This document shows, piece by piece, positions 36,371 through 47,465 of a stretch of 64,000 nucleotides of DNA. Below the pieces are notes generated by a model. The model had not been told where the DNA came from. It was given only the letters and a program-made list of their open reading frames with translations, and searched no databases. The translations under genes and the position numbers were made by a program. The DNA is from Rhodococcus sp. HNM0569 (GTDB lineage: Bacteria > Actinomycetota > Actinomycetes > Mycobacteriales > Mycobacteriaceae): the NCBI RefSeq assembly GCF_012726205.1, contig NZ_JAASAE010000002.1, positions 186,001-250,000 of the forward strand, written 5' to 3'. Positions within the stretch are counted from its first letter, which is position 1. Each line of letters starts with the position of its first letter.

Positions 36371-37170
36371 GTGCCTCACATCGTCACCACCGTCAACGTC
36401 AACGGCGTGCGCGCCGCCGCGCGCAAGGGCCTCGTCGAATGGCTCGGTGCCACGGCCGCCGACGTCGTGTGCCTGCAGGAGACCCGCGCCACCGACGACC
36501 AGCTGCGCTCGACGCTCGCCGGTCCGCTCGCCGACGGGTGGCACGTGGTGTCCGCCGAGTCCGCTGCCAAGGGCCGCAGCGGCGTCGCGATCCTCTCCCG
36601 CAGGCCCCCCGATGCGGTGCGCGTGGGCCACGGGGACGACGAGTTCGCCGATGCCGGCCGCTACCTCGAAGCCGACTTCGACGACCTGACCGTCGCGAGT
36701 CTGTACCTGCCGACGGGGCAGGTCGACACGCCCAAGCAGGAGCAGAAGGACCGCTTCCTCGTGTCGTTCGCGCGGTACCTCGACGGCGTCGCGTCGGCGG
36801 CCGATGACGCCGGCCGCGACGTCGTGGTGTGCGGCGACTGGAATATCGCGCACACCGAGCTCGACATCAAGAACTGGAAGGGCAACGTCGAGAACTCGGG
36901 CTTCCTGGCACACGAGCGCGAGTGGGTCGCCGCGCTGCTGTCCACGCACTGGTTCGACGTCGTACGACACCTGCATCCGGACGTGCCGGGCCCGTACTCG
37001 TGGTGGTCGTACCGCGGCAAGGCGTTCGACAACGACGCCGGCTGGCGCATCGACTACCAGCTCGCCACCGCAGGCCTCGCGTCGCGAGCCAAGGCCGCAC
37101 ACGTCGAGCGTGCCGCGAGCTACGACCTGCGCTGGTCCGATCACGCACCGGTCACCGTGCAGTACCGCTG

Positions 37171-37171
<1 letters not shown>
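36371..37171 (+). CDS. xthA: Exodeoxyribonuclease III family AP endonuclease
   Basis: Protein of 266 residues, GTG 36371. Motifs of the EEP nuclease fold are in place: TVNVNGVRAA, VCLQETRATDD (metal-binding Glu), GDWNIAHTELDIKN, and the catalytic RWSDHAPVTV end. WWSYRGKAFDNDAGWRIDY is the typical Xth DNA-binding segment. It repairs abasic sites. It may be cotranscribed with the MFS gene. A 17-bp tandem duplication begins at its stop. Confidence 0.95.
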
Positions 37172-38294
<1,123 letters not shown>

Positions 38295-38309
38295 CCCGAA
38301 AGGACTGGG

Positions 38310-39389
38310 ATGGCGGACGACAAGAACGGCAATGTCGGGGCACTCGAAGACCCTTCGAGCACGTCCGAACGAGACTCCGACAAGCCGGGCTTCCTCGCCC
38401 GCCAGCGTGCCGCCCACCCGTGGTTCGACCACGTCATGCGCGCCGCGCAGCGCTATCAGAACCAGAAGGGCGACTACTACGCCGCGGGCATCACGTACTT
38501 CTCGGTGCTCTCGCTCGTCCCGATCCTGATGGTCGTGTTCGCCGTCGCAGGCTTCGTGCTGGCCGGCAGGCCCGACCTGCTCGACGAGATCAAGAACAGC
38601 ATCACCGACAACGCACCGGGCAGCCTCGGCTCGACGCTCAACGATCTGGTCGATTCGGCCATCTCGTCGCGCAACACGGTCGGTGTGCTCGGTCTGCTCG
38701 GTGCCGCCTACGGCGGTCTCGGGTGGATGGCGAACGTCCGCAACGCCCTCACGGCGATGTGGGAGAGCAAGCACGAGGACGGCAACTTCCTGCGCACCAA
38801 ACTCGGCGACGCGGGCGCGCTCATCGGTCTCGGGCTCGCGCTCGTGGTATCCCTCGGTCTTTCGGCTCTCGGCAGCGGGCCGGTCGTGCACCAGGTCGTG
38901 GAGTGGCTCAACCTCGACAACGTCACCGGCATCGGTACCGCGCTGCGCATCCTGTCGATCGTCGTGGGTCTCGTGGCGATGTGGGCGGTGTTCGCGTGGG
39001 TCATCGCCCGCCTGCCCCGCGAACCGGTCGCGATCCGGAGCGCCCTCGGTGCCGCCGTGCTCGCGGCCGTGGCCTTCGAGATCTTCAAGCAGGTCGGCGC
39101 CGTGTACCTGTCGTCGGTGCTCAGTGGACCCGCAGGTGTCGCCTTCGGGCCGATTCTCGGTCTGCTGGTGTTCGTGTTCTTCACCGCGCGCATGCTGCTG
39201 TTCTGCACCGCATGGGCCGCCACCACCCGCAGCAGCCTGGCGCTCGCGTACGTTCCGCCGCCCGACCCCGCGGTCATCTCGCCCCGCGTCACTGTGCGCG
39301 AGGGCCCGGGCGTGCTCGGCGGACTCGCCCTCGTCGGTGTGGGCGCGCTCGCGGTCCTCGGTGTGCGCGGGTTCGGCCGCCGCCGCTGA
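38310..39389 (+). CDS. yhjD: YihY/BrkB-family inner membrane protein (YhjD-like)
   Basis: Protein of 359 residues from ATG 38310. An acidic N terminus of 35 residues precedes about six membrane helices. Signature segments are DYYAAGITYFSVLSLVPILMV, GLGWMANVRNALTAMWE and a C-terminal ARMLLFCTAWAATTRS. These place it in the YihY/BrkB family. YhjD has been linked to lipopolysaccharide export in Escherichia coli suppressor strains, which cannot apply directly to this lineage. Its role here is unknown. Confidence 0.9.
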   Translation: MADDKNGNVGALEDPSSTSERDSDKPGFLARQRAAHPWFDHVMRAAQRYQNQKGDYYAAGITYFSVLSLVPILMVVFAVAGFVLAGRPDLLDEIKNSITDNAPGSLGSTLNDLVDSAISSRNTVGVLGLLGAAYGGLGWMANVRNALTAMWESKHEDGNFLRTKLGDAGALIGLGLALVVSLGLSALGSGPVVHQVVEWLNLDNVTGIGTALRILSIVVGLVAMWAVFAWVIARLPREPVAIRSALGAAVLAAVAFEIFKQVGAVYLSSVLSGPAGVAFGPILGLLVFVFFTARMLLFCTAWAATTRSSLALAYVPPPDPAVISPRVTVREGPGVLGGLALVGVGALAVLGVRGFGRRR

Positions 39390-39415
39390 CCCTTCGCGCC
39401 GGTCGTCTCTCGGGC

Positions 39416-40750
39416 TCAGTCGCGGCGGCGTCGTGCCAGCGCCCATGCTCCCGCGAGCAGCGCCAGGACCACGAGCCCCCCGACGACGCCGACGACGACG
39501 CGTGCGGTGGTGTCGGACCCGGAGTCGCCGGACGCCTCGGCAGCCTCGCTCGTGTCGGGTGCGGCCTGGGTGTCCGTGGTGCCGGTGCCCTCCGCGGGCG
39601 GTTCGGCGAGTGCCACCGTCGAGTGCGAGGTGGCGCCGGCCGCGTAGTCGAGCGTGCCCACCGAGGTGCCGGCGGGGAGCGCGAAACCGTAGTCGAGCAG
39701 ACGGGCCGCCTGCACCCAGGGGCGGTCGGGAATCGCCTCGCCGCCCATCAACGTGACCTGCAGTGTGCGGCCGTCACGCTGCGCGCCGCCGACGTAGGTG
39801 TGCCGCGACGCATTCGTGAAGCCCGTCTTGCCGCCGAGCGCGCCGGGGTAGTTGTAGAGGAGGTCGTTGTCGTTGGTCAGCTCGAATCCGGGACGGTCGA
39901 AGTCGAGTGGATCGGCCGGATCCTTCGGATGCCCGGGGAAGAACACCTCGGGCACCGAGATCAGCTCACGGAACACCGGATTCTTCAGTGCTTCGCGGAA
40001 CAGCAGCGACAGGTCGTACGGCGAACTGCTCTGACCCGGCCCGTCGAGTCCCGACGGTGTGGCGGCACGCGTGTCGAGGGCGCCGAGGGCCTGCGCCTTG
40101 GCGTTCATCTTTGCGACGGTGGCGTCGACGCCACCCAGCTCGCGCGCGAGCATGTTCGCGGTGTCGTTCCCGGACGCCATCATCAGGCCCTGCATCACGG
40201 TGTGGAGCGTGTAGGTGCCGCCGAGGCCCACGCCCACCCGGCTGCCTTCCATGTCCTCGTCCTCCTGCAGCGCGACGACCGTCTTGTTCAGGTCGAGTTC
40301 GTCGAGTGCGACGAGAGCGAGCAGGATCTTGATCGTGCTCGCGGGGCGGTACCGCCCGTGCGGGTCCTTCGCGGCGAGCACCTCGCCGGTGTCGACGTCG
40401 GACAGCAACCAGCCCGCAGCGAGGATGCCCTCGGGCAGCGGCGGCGCACCCGGCGGGAGGGCGTAGCCGCAGGTCGACAGTGCGCTGCCACCGATCGTGG
40501 TGGCGGGCACCGGCAGCGGTTCCGGGGCCGCGGCGCCGGGGCGCGGCACTTCCGACTCGTCCGCCGCGGGCGCCGGGGTGAGCCGGAAAGGGCACGCGTC
40601 GGTGTTCGGCGTCGTCGGGCCGGGCGGCGGCTGTTCGTGCGCGGGCTCTGCGGGGAGGGGTACTCCGATGGGCTGGGCGGCTGCGGTGCCGCCTGCGAGG
40701 ACGAGTGCACCGCACGTCGCCACGACCGCGAGGGTGCGAAGTGTCAGCAT
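39416..40750 (-). CDS. dacB: D-alanyl-D-alanine carboxypeptidase
   Basis: Protein of 444 residues from ATG 40750. A signal peptide (about 1-25, cut after AAA) is followed by a Pro-rich region, then a penicillin-binding low-molecular-mass domain with S138-T-I-K141, S193-G-N and K308-T-G motifs. A Thr/Ser/Glu-rich stretch and a C-terminal membrane helix (ARVVVGVVGGLVVLALLAGAWALA) with basic tail anchor it outside the membrane. It trims the terminal D-Ala of peptidoglycan stems. In M. tuberculosis dacB1 also sits close to the sdh operon. Confidence 0.95.
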   Translation of the reverse strand: MLTLRTLAVVATCGALVLAGGTAAAQPIGVPLPAEPAHEQPPPGPTTPNTDACPFRLTPAPAADESEVPRPGAAAPEPLPVPATTIGGSALSTCGYALPPGAPPLPEGILAAGWLLSDVDTGEVLAAKDPHGRYRPASTIKILLALVALDELDLNKTVVALQEDEDMEGSRVGVGLGGTYTLHTVMQGLMMASGNDTANMLARELGGVDATVAKMNAKAQALGALDTRAATPSGLDGPGQSSSPYDLSLLFREALKNPVFRELISVPEVFFPGHPKDPADPLDFDRPGFELTNDNDLLYNYPGALGGKTGFTNASRHTYVGGAQRDGRTLQVTLMGGEAIPDRPWVQAARLLDYGFALPAGTSVGTLDYAAGATSHSTVALAEPPAEGTGTTDTQAAPDTSEAAEASGDSGSDTTARVVVGVVGGLVVLALLAGAWALARRRRD

Positions 40751-40880
40751 GGCGTCTTCGAGCCTATGCGCTGGGGCCCGCCAGGACGACCGTATGGTCT
40801 GTGATTGTGGTGAGAGCGATGCACCGGTAGGCCCTATCGGCACCCCTCGTCGCGCACCTCGCCCGGCACGCGGTACGAGA

Positions 40881-40933
40881 ACGGCCCGGTGCGCGTGCCC
40901 TCCCTCGACGGGAGAACACGCACACCGGGCCGT
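40881..40933 (-). terminator. Terminator of the sdhCDAB operon
   Basis: ACGGCCCGGTGCGCGTG (40881-40897) pairs with CACGCACACCGGGCCGT (40917-40933) over 17 bp with one mismatch, 24 bp past the sdhB stop. Confidence 0.88.
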
Positions 40934-40956
40934 CGGTCGCCGGTGCGGCCGCGAGA

Positions 40957-41724
40957 TCAGCGGCTGAACAGCAGGGCGCGCTTGACCTCGGCGATCGCCT
41001 TCGTCACCTGGATGCCACGAGGGCACGCGTCGGTGCAGTTGAAGGTGGTGCGGCAGCGCCACACGCCTTCCTTGTCGTTGAGGATGTCGAGACGCTCGGC
41101 GGCACCTTCGTCGCGGCTGTCGAAGATGAACCGGTGAGCGTTGACGATCGCGGCGGGGCCGAAGTAGCTGCCGTCGCTCCAGTACACCGGGCACGACGTC
41201 GTACAGCACGCGCACAGGATGCACTTGGTGGTGTCGTCGAAGCGCGCGCGGTCGTGCTGGCTCTGGATGCGCTCACGCGTGGGCTCGTTGCCGGTCGTGA
41301 TGAGGAACGGCTTGACGGCGCGGTACGCGTCGAAGAACGGCTCCATGTCGACGACGAGGTCCTTCTCGACGGGCAGTCCGCGGATGGGCTCGATCGTGAT
41401 CGTGACGGGCTTGCCGTCCGACGGGAGCATGTCCTTCATGAGCAGCTTGCACGCGAGCCGGTTGACGCCGTTGACGCGCATCGCGTCCGAGCCGCACACG
41501 CCGTGTGCGCAGCTGCGGCGGAACGTGAGCGTGCCGTCGAGGTAGCCCTTGACGTACAGCAGCAGGTTCAGCAGCCGGTCGGTGGGCAGCGCCGGAACCT
41601 GGAAGCTGTCCCAGTGCTGGGTCTCGCTGACCTCGGGGTTGAATCGTGCGATCTTGAGGGTGACCATCACCGCGCCGTCGGGGACGGGCGGCAGGGCGGG
41701 GGCTTCTACAGCTGGCGCGGACAT
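40957..41724 (-). CDS. sdhB: Succinate dehydrogenase iron-sulfur subunit
   Basis: Protein of 255 residues, ATG 41724, overlapping the sdhA stop by 1 bp. Cluster motifs are clear: [2Fe-2S] CAHGVCGSDAM and later CK, [4Fe-4S] CILCACCTTSC, and [3Fe-4S] CRTTFNCTDACPRGI. It carries electrons from the SdhA flavin to the membrane anchor in complex II. It is the last gene of sdhCDAB, followed by a strong terminator. Confidence 0.98.
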   Translation of the reverse strand: MSAPAVEAPALPPVPDGAVMVTLKIARFNPEVSETQHWDSFQVPALPTDRLLNLLLYVKGYLDGTLTFRRSCAHGVCGSDAMRVNGVNRLACKLLMKDMLPSDGKPVTITIEPIRGLPVEKDLVVDMEPFFDAYRAVKPFLITTGNEPTRERIQSQHDRARFDDTTKCILCACCTTSCPVYWSDGSYFGPAAIVNAHRFIFDSRDEGAAERLDILNDKEGVWRCRTTFNCTDACPRGIQVTKAIAEVKRALLFSR

Positions 41725-43475
41725 CAGTACTTACGCTCCATCGGCTCGTAACGGGTCTGGACCACCGGCTTGTAGTCGAGACGGATGTCGGAGAGAAGTT
41801 CCTTGCCCTCCTTGTAGGCCATCGTGTGCTTCATGAAGTTCTCGTCGTCGCGCTTCGGGAAGTCCTCGCGCGCGTGACCGCCGCGCGATTCCTTGCGGTT
41901 GAGCGCGCCGACCACGGTGACCTCGGCCATTTCGAGCAGGAAGCCGAGCTCGACGGCCTCGAGCAGGTCGCTGTTGTAGCGCTTGCCCTTGTCCTGGACG
42001 ACGATGTGGTTGTAGCGCTCCTTGAGCGCCCGCACGTCCGTCAGGGCCTGCGTGAGGCGCTCCTCGGTGCGGAACACCGACGCATTGTTGTCCATCGACT
42101 GCTGCAGCTCGGAGCGGATGTCCGCGACCCGCTCGTGGCCGTGATCCGAGAGGATGACCTCGAGCCAGTCCTCGACCATGCCCTCGGGCTTCTCGGGCAG
42201 TTCGGTGAAGCTCGCCGAGTTGGCGTACTCGGCTGCGGCGATGCCGGCGCGGCGGCCGAACACGTTGATGTCGAGGAGCGAGTTGGTGCCGAGACGGTTG
42301 GCGCCGTGCACCGACACGCACGCACACTCGCCTGCGGCGTACAGGCCCTTGACGACGTTGTCGTTGTCGCGCAGCACCTCGCCGTTGATCCGGGTGGGGA
42401 TGCCACCCATGACGTAGTGGCAGGTCGGGTACACCGGCACCGGTTCCTTGACCGGGTCGACACCGAGATAGGTGCGCGAGAACTCCATGATGTCGGGGAG
42501 CTTCTCGTTGAGGGTTTCCTCGGGGATGTGCGTGACGTCGATGAGGACGTAGTCCTTGTTCGGACCGGCGCCGCGGCCTTCGAGCACCTCGAGCACCATC
42601 GAACGGGCGACGATGTCGCGCGGCGCCAGGTCCTTGATGGTGGGGGCGTAGCGCTCCATGAAGCGTTCGCCGTCGGCATTGCGCAGGATGCCGCCCTCGC
42701 CGCGCACCGCCTCGGAGATGAGAATGCCGAGGCCTGCGAGTCCCGTCGGGTGGAACTGGTGGAACTCCATGTCCTCGAGCGGCAGGCCCTTGCGGAACAC
42801 GATGCCCATGCCGTCACCGGTGAGGGTGTGCGCATTGGACGTCGTCTTGTACATACGACCCGAGCCGCCGGTGGCGAAGACGATCGACTTGGCATGGAAG
42901 ACGTGCAGCTCGCCTGTCGCGAGCTCGTAGGCGATGACGCCGTTCGCGACCGGGCCGTCCTCGGTCTCGACGATCGAGATGTCGAGCGCGTAGAACTCGT
43001 TGTAGAACTCGACGTCGTGCTTGACGCAGTTCTGGTACAGCGTCTGCAGGATCATGTGGCCCGTGCGGTCCGCCGCATAGCACGCGCGACGCACCGGCGC
43101 CTTGCCGTGGTCGCGGGTGTGACCGCCGAACCGGCGCTGGTCGATCTTGCCCTCGGGGGTGCGGTTGAACGGCAGACCCATCTTCTCGAGGTCGAGCACC
43201 GCGTCGATGGCCTCCTTGGCCATGATCTCCGCGGCGTCCTGGTCGACTATGTAGTCGCCACCCTTGACGGTGTCGAAGGTGTGCCATTCCCAGTTGTCTT
43301 CTTCGACGTTCGCGAGCGCGGCACACATGCCACCCTGCGCAGCGCCGGTGTGGCTGCGCGTCGGGTACAGCTTGGTCAGCACGGCGGTGCGGGCACGGGG
43401 GCCCGCCTCGATGGCTGCGCGCATTCCGGCGCCGCCAGCGCCGACGATGACGACGTCGTAACGGTGTTCCTGCAT
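41724..43475 (-). CDS. sdhA: Succinate dehydrogenase flavoprotein subunit
   Basis: Protein of 583 residues, ATG 43475. The FAD-binding start is DVVIVGAGGAGMRAAIEAG and the flavin-linking His is in RSHTGAAQGG. Substrate-site segments HQFHPTGL, GERFMERY and the active arginine in the SVHGANRLGTNSLLD region are present. The length matches the family. It oxidises succinate to fumarate on the inner face of the membrane. The gene is the third in the operon. Confidence 0.98.
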   Translation of the reverse strand: MQEHRYDVVIVGAGGAGMRAAIEAGPRARTAVLTKLYPTRSHTGAAQGGMCAALANVEEDNWEWHTFDTVKGGDYIVDQDAAEIMAKEAIDAVLDLEKMGLPFNRTPEGKIDQRRFGGHTRDHGKAPVRRACYAADRTGHMILQTLYQNCVKHDVEFYNEFYALDISIVETEDGPVANGVIAYELATGELHVFHAKSIVFATGGSGRMYKTTSNAHTLTGDGMGIVFRKGLPLEDMEFHQFHPTGLAGLGILISEAVRGEGGILRNADGERFMERYAPTIKDLAPRDIVARSMVLEVLEGRGAGPNKDYVLIDVTHIPEETLNEKLPDIMEFSRTYLGVDPVKEPVPVYPTCHYVMGGIPTRINGEVLRDNDNVVKGLYAAGECACVSVHGANRLGTNSLLDINVFGRRAGIAAAEYANSASFTELPEKPEGMVEDWLEVILSDHGHERVADIRSELQQSMDNNASVFRTEERLTQALTDVRALKERYNHIVVQDKGKRYNSDLLEAVELGFLLEMAEVTVVGALNRKESRGGHAREDFPKRDDENFMKHTMAYKEGKELLSDIRLDYKPVVQTRYEPMERKY

Positions 43476-43490
43476 GAAGTGTGTGCTCCC

Positions 43491-43946
43491 CTAGCTCGCG
43501 GCGATGTTGGGGTCGAAGGTGAAGATGACGTAGGTGCCGAGACCCATGATGAGGATCATCGCGACGACCAGCACGGTGTTGAGCCAGAAGCGCGTCGAGT
43601 CCTTGCGCGAGTAGTCGGCGATGACCGTGCGCAGGCCGTTGCCGCCGTGCAACTGGGCGAGCCACAGCATCAGGAGGTCCCACACCTGCCAGAACGGGTT
43701 CGACCAGCGGCCGGCCACGAACGCGAAGTTGATGCGGTGGACGCCGTCGTCGAGCATCAGCATGATGAACAGGTGGCCGAGCACGAGCACGATGAGTGCC
43801 ACGCCCGAGAAGCGCATGAACAGCCACGCGTACAGCTCGAAATTGTTCTTGGACTGACGGCGCGGCGAACGCGGGTTGTCCAGGCTGGCCGGGCGGTCGT
43901 AGGTCTTGCCGAGGCTCACGGCCTCGCTGCCGGAAGTAGTCGCCAT
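43491..43946 (-). CDS. sdhD: Succinate dehydrogenase hydrophobic anchor subunit D
   Basis: Protein of 151 residues from ATG 43946 (MATTSG). A 45-residue polar lead precedes three membrane helices, the first with RFSGVALIVLVLGHLFIMLML, whose His is the likely haem ligand. It lies 1 bp after sdhC and 15 bp before sdhA. Confidence 0.93.
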   Translation of the reverse strand: MATTSGSEAVSLGKTYDRPASLDNPRSPRRQSKNNFELYAWLFMRFSGVALIVLVLGHLFIMLMLDDGVHRINFAFVAGRWSNPFWQVWDLLMLWLAQLHGGNGLRTVIADYSRKDSTRFWLNTVLVVAMILIMGLGTYVIFTFDPNIAAS

Positions 43947-43947
43947 G

Positions 43948-44352
43948 TCAGTGCCCCGCGAACATGTTGTAGAAGATTCGACCCGCACCCGGGATCATGA
44001 CCACGAACCACACCGCGATGATGATCCAGAGCATCAGGCGCTGGTACTTGGGTCCCTTCGACCAGAAGTCGACGAGCAGGACACGCAGACCGTTGAGCGC
44101 GTGGTAGAGGACGGCCGCCACGAGGGCGATCTCCATGAGACCCACGACCGGGTTCTTGTAGGTGTCGATGACCCGGTCGTAGGTGTCCGGGTTGACACGC
44201 ACCATGGCGGTGTCGAGGACGTGTACGAACAGGAAGAAGAATGTGAGTACGCCAGTGATCCTGTGCAGGACCCAGGACCACATACCGGGGTCGCCCCGAT
44301 AGAGCGACCGGGTGCGCTCCCTGGCAGGAGCGGCTTCAGCCGTGGTTGTCAT
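43948..44352 (-). CDS. sdhC: Succinate dehydrogenase cytochrome b subunit C
   Basis: Protein of 134 residues from ATG 44352 (MTTTAEAAPARERTRSLYRG). The motif WSWVLHRITGVLTFFFLFVHVLDT has the quinone-site Ser/Arg and a haem-ligand His, and three helices follow. It heads the sdhCDAB operon. The 270-bp gap upstream, shared with the divergent cdd gene, holds a partial IdeR-like box and no other feature I can support. Confidence 0.94.
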   Translation of the reverse strand: MTTTAEAAPARERTRSLYRGDPGMWSWVLHRITGVLTFFFLFVHVLDTAMVRVNPDTYDRVIDTYKNPVVGLMEIALVAAVLYHALNGLRVLLVDFWSKGPKYQRLMLWIIIAVWFVVMIPGAGRIFYNMFAGH

Positions 44353-44540
44353 CGAGTGCTGTGCCTCCAACGTCTTCGGTGGGACGGTCGAGCCTGGGAA
44401 TGCTCGGGGCAAGCAGTGGGCGCTCCGGGCAGGTGTGTGACCCGACTTCGATCCTGTATCGACTCCTTCGAGAACTCTAAACCCAACGGATTCCGGGGAA
44501 CTAATTCACTCCGAAGTTCGTACCGCTCGGGCCATTTGAG

Positions 44541-44559
44541 TTAGGTATGCCTTTCCAAA
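44541..44559. promoter_or_regulatory. Weak IdeR/DtxR-like iron box
   Basis: TTAGGTATGCCTTTCCAAA matches 13 of 19 positions of the iron box TTAGGTTAGGCTAACCTAA, in the sdhC-cdd divergent gap. True sites usually match better. Confidence 0.3.
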
Positions 44560-44622
44560 TGTCGAAATGTGACTCGTGTGACGCCGTGCCGACACGAAGC
44601 GGACGTGACAGGATGGGAAACC

Positions 44623-45027
44623 GTGGGCGAACCGGACTGGAAAACGTTGCGCGACAATGCACATTCGACGTCGGCGCGCGCGTACGCGCCGTACTCCGGC
44701 TTCGCGGTGGGCGCCGCGGCGCTGGTCGACGACGGCCGGATCGTCGTCGGATGCAATGTGGAAAATGTCTCATACGGCCTGGGTTTGTGTGCGGAGTGCG
44801 TACTCATCGGTAACTTGTTTTCTTCTGGTGGCGGCCGTCTGACGGCCTTCGCGTGCTGCGACGGCGACGGCACCGTTCTCCTGCCGTGTGGGCGCTGCCG
44901 ACAGCTGTTGTTCGAGCACGGCGGTCCCGGTCTGCTCGTCGACCACCCCGACGGGCCGCGTCCGCTGTCGCAGCTTCTGCCCGACGCCTTCGGCCCCGCC
45001 GAACGAGATCGGATCGGCCGTGCCTGA
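44623..45027 (+). CDS. cdd: Cytidine deaminase
   Basis: Protein of 134 residues from GTG 44623; the ATG 54 bp upstream gives a poor lead. Zinc site: GLCAECVLIGN (Cys and Glu) and LLPCGRCRQ. The segment GCNVENVSYGLGLCAE is the family signature. It deaminates cytidine and deoxycytidine. It overlaps deoA by 8 bp. Confidence 0.96.
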   Translation: MGEPDWKTLRDNAHSTSARAYAPYSGFAVGAAALVDDGRIVVGCNVENVSYGLGLCAECVLIGNLFSSGGGRLTAFACCDGDGTVLLPCGRCRQLLFEHGGPGLLVDHPDGPRPLSQLLPDAFGPAERDRIGRA

Positions 45028-46324
45028 CGCCGTGTCGGTCATCGCGAGCAAACGCGACGGCCACGAGCTCACCTCGGCGCAGATCGACTGGGTGATCGAC
45101 GCCTACACGCGGGGCGAGGTCGCCGACGAGCAGATGGCCGCGTTGGCGATGGCCGTGTACTTCCGCGGCATGACGCGGCCGGAGGTGTCGCGCTGGACAC
45201 ACGCGATGATCGCGTCCGGCACGCGTCTCGACTTCACGCATCTGCCCAGGCCCACGGTCGACAAGCACTCCACCGGTGGCGTCGGCGACAAGATCACGCT
45301 GCCGCTCACCCCGCTGGTCGCCGCGTGTGGCGCGGCGGTACCGCAACTGTCCGGTCGCGGGCTCGGGCACACGGGCGGCACGCTCGACAAGCTCGAATCG
45401 ATACCCGGCTGGCGCGCGGACCTCGACAACGCCGAGATCGACCGCATCCTCGCCGATCCCGCGGTCGGAGCCGTCGTGTGTGCCGCCGGGTCGGGCCTCG
45501 CACCCGCCGACAAGAAGCTGTACGCGCTGCGCGACGTCACCGGAACCGTCGAATCGATACCGCTCATCGCGAGCTCGATCATGAGCAAGAAGATCGCCGA
45601 GGGCACCGGCGCGCTCGTGCTCGACGTCAAGGTCGGCTCCGGCGCGTTCATGACCGACGTCGACGACGCACGAGCGCTCGCCCGCACGATGGTTGCGCTC
45701 GGCACCGACGCCGGTGTGCGCACCACCGCGCTGCTCACGGCGATGGACGAGCCGCTGGGGTGCACCGCGGGCAACGCGCTCGAGGTGCGCGAAGCGCTCG
45801 ACGTCCTCGCGGGTGCCGGGCCGCCCGATGTCGTCGAACTCACGCTGGCACTCGCCCGGGAGATGGTCGCCGCCGTCGGCCTGGACGGAGTCGACCCCGC
45901 GGACGTGCTGGCGTCCGGGGCGGCGATGGATCGGTGGCGCGCGATGATCGCCGCGCAGGGCGGCGACCCGGACGCGCCGCTGCCCGCCGCGGCACACACC
46001 GACACCGTCCGCAGTGCCGGTGCCGGGATCGTCCACCGTGTCGACGCGCGGGCGGTGGGGATCGCGGCGTGGCGGCTCGGAGCGGGCCGCGCCGTGCAGG
46101 GCGAGCAGGTGCAGGCGTCGGCGGGCGTCGAACTGCACGTGCGCCGAGGCGATCGTGTCGCGGCGGGTGCGCCGCTCGCGACTCTGCACACGGACACCCC
46201 CGAGCGCTTCGAGGCCGCGCGGGCCGCGCTCGCGGACGCGTTCGCGGTGGGCCGGACAGAGGAAGACGCACGCCCCGTCACGCGCCCCTTGGTCCTCGAG
46301 CGGATCGGCGAGGCAGCCGGCTGA
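45020..46324 (+). CDS. deoA: Thymidine phosphorylase
   Basis: Protein of 434 residues from GTG 45020, inside the end of cdd. The phosphate/pyrimidine site is KHSTGGVGDK, with SGRGLGHTGGTLDKLES next, the family signature. The C-terminal alpha/beta domain carries GAGIVHRVDARAVG. It splits thymidine and deoxyuridine to base and deoxyribose-1-phosphate. Confidence 0.96.
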   Translation: MPDAVSVIASKRDGHELTSAQIDWVIDAYTRGEVADEQMAALAMAVYFRGMTRPEVSRWTHAMIASGTRLDFTHLPRPTVDKHSTGGVGDKITLPLTPLVAACGAAVPQLSGRGLGHTGGTLDKLESIPGWRADLDNAEIDRILADPAVGAVVCAAGSGLAPADKKLYALRDVTGTVESIPLIASSIMSKKIAEGTGALVLDVKVGSGAFMTDVDDARALARTMVALGTDAGVRTTALLTAMDEPLGCTAGNALEVREALDVLAGAGPPDVVELTLALAREMVAAVGLDGVDPADVLASGAAMDRWRAMIAAQGGDPDAPLPAAAHTDTVRSAGAGIVHRVDARAVGIAAWRLGAGRAVQGEQVQASAGVELHVRRGDRVAAGAPLATLHTDTPERFEAARAALADAFAVGRTEEDARPVTRPLVLERIGEAAG

Positions 46325-46352
46325 TCGGAGGGCCAGGGGCTAACGTCTCCTC

Positions 46353-47456
46353 ATGACGGAACTCGCCCACTCCTCTGCACCTGTCCTGCCGGAGTTGCGG
46401 CAGGCGCCCAAGGTCTTGCTGCACGACCATCTGGACGGCGGGCTGCGTCCCGCCACGGTCCTCGAGCTCGCACGCGAGTGCGGGTACGACCGGCTGCCCG
46501 CGGACGATGCCGACGCGCTCGCGCGGTGGTTCCGCGACGCCGCCGACAGCGGTTCGCTCGAGCGCTATCTCGAGACCTTCGAGCACACGGTCGCCGTCAT
46601 GCAGACGCCGGATGGGCTGAGTCGCGTCGCGCGCGAATGCGCGGTCGACCTCGCCGCCGACGGCGTCGTGTACGCAGAGGTGCGGTTCGCGCCGGAGCAG
46701 CATCTCGAGCGCGGGCTCAGCCTCGACGACGTCGTCGACGCCGTACTCGCCGGCATGCGGGCGGGCGAATCCGAGGTGCAGGCGTCGGGCCGGCGGATCC
46801 GCGTCGGTGTGCTGCTGACGGCGATGCGGCACGCCGCACGGTCGCGCGAGATCGCGGAGCTCGCCGTCCGCTTCCGCGATCGCGGGGTGGTCGGCTTCGA
46901 CATCGCGGGCGCCGAGGCGGGCAACCCACCGAGCCGCCATCTCGACGCGTTCGAGTACATGCGCGACGCCAACGCGCACTTCACGATCCACGCGGGCGAG
47001 GCGTTCGGCCTGCCGTCGATCCACGAGGCGGTCGCGTTCTGCGGCACCGACCGACTCGGCCACGGTGTACGCATCACCGACGACATCCAGGTCGGACCCG
47101 ACGGCACCGCGACATTGGGTCGTCTCGCGAACTACGTGCGGGACAAGCGAATTCCGCTCGAACTGTGCCCGAGTTCGAATGTGCAGACCGGTGCCGTCGA
47201 CTCTCTCGAGCAGCACCCCTTCGACCTGCTGGCGCGGCTGCGTTTCCGTGTCACCGTCAACACCGACAACCGGCTCATGAGCGACACGACGATGACGCGC
47301 GAGATGGACCGTCTCGTGCAGACCTTCGGCTACGGCTGGAGCGATCTCGAACGGTTCACGATCAACGCGATGAAGTCCGCATTCCTGCCGTTCGACCAGC
47401 GGCTCGCGCTGATCGACGACGTGGTCAAGCCCGGCTACGCCGTGCTGATCGGTTGA
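46353..47456 (+). CDS. add: Adenosine deaminase
   Basis: Protein of 367 residues, ATG 46353. Zinc ligands and catalytic groups are seen in [24 protein letters not shown] (Glu), DRLGHGVR and VNTDNR. It turns adenosine to inosine. The cdd-deoA-add order is that of M. tuberculosis. It converges with the next gene 9 bp away. Confidence 0.97.
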   Translation: MTELAHSSAPVLPELRQAPKVLLHDHLDGGLRPATVLELARECGYDRLPADDADALARWFRDAADSGSLERYLETFEHTVAVMQTPDGLSRVARECAVDLAADGVVYAEVRFAPEQHLERGLSLDDVVDAVLAGMRAGESEVQASGRRIRVGVLLTAMRHAARSREIAELAVRFRDRGVVGFDIAGAEAGNPPSRHLDAFEYMRDANAHFTIHAGEAFGLPSIHEAVAFCGTDRLGHGVRITDDIQVGPDGTATLGRLANYVRDKRIPLELCPSSNVQTGAVDSLEQHPFDLLARLRFRVTVNTDNRLMSDTTMTREMDRLVQTFGYGWSDLERFTINAMKSAFLPFDQRLALIDDVVKPGYAVLIG

Positions 47457-47465
47457 CCGGCCGGC

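Noticed and set aside
41826-44000. 724-codon open frame opposite sdhA-sdhD
   Set aside because: Antisense to certain genes, no homology, no start context.
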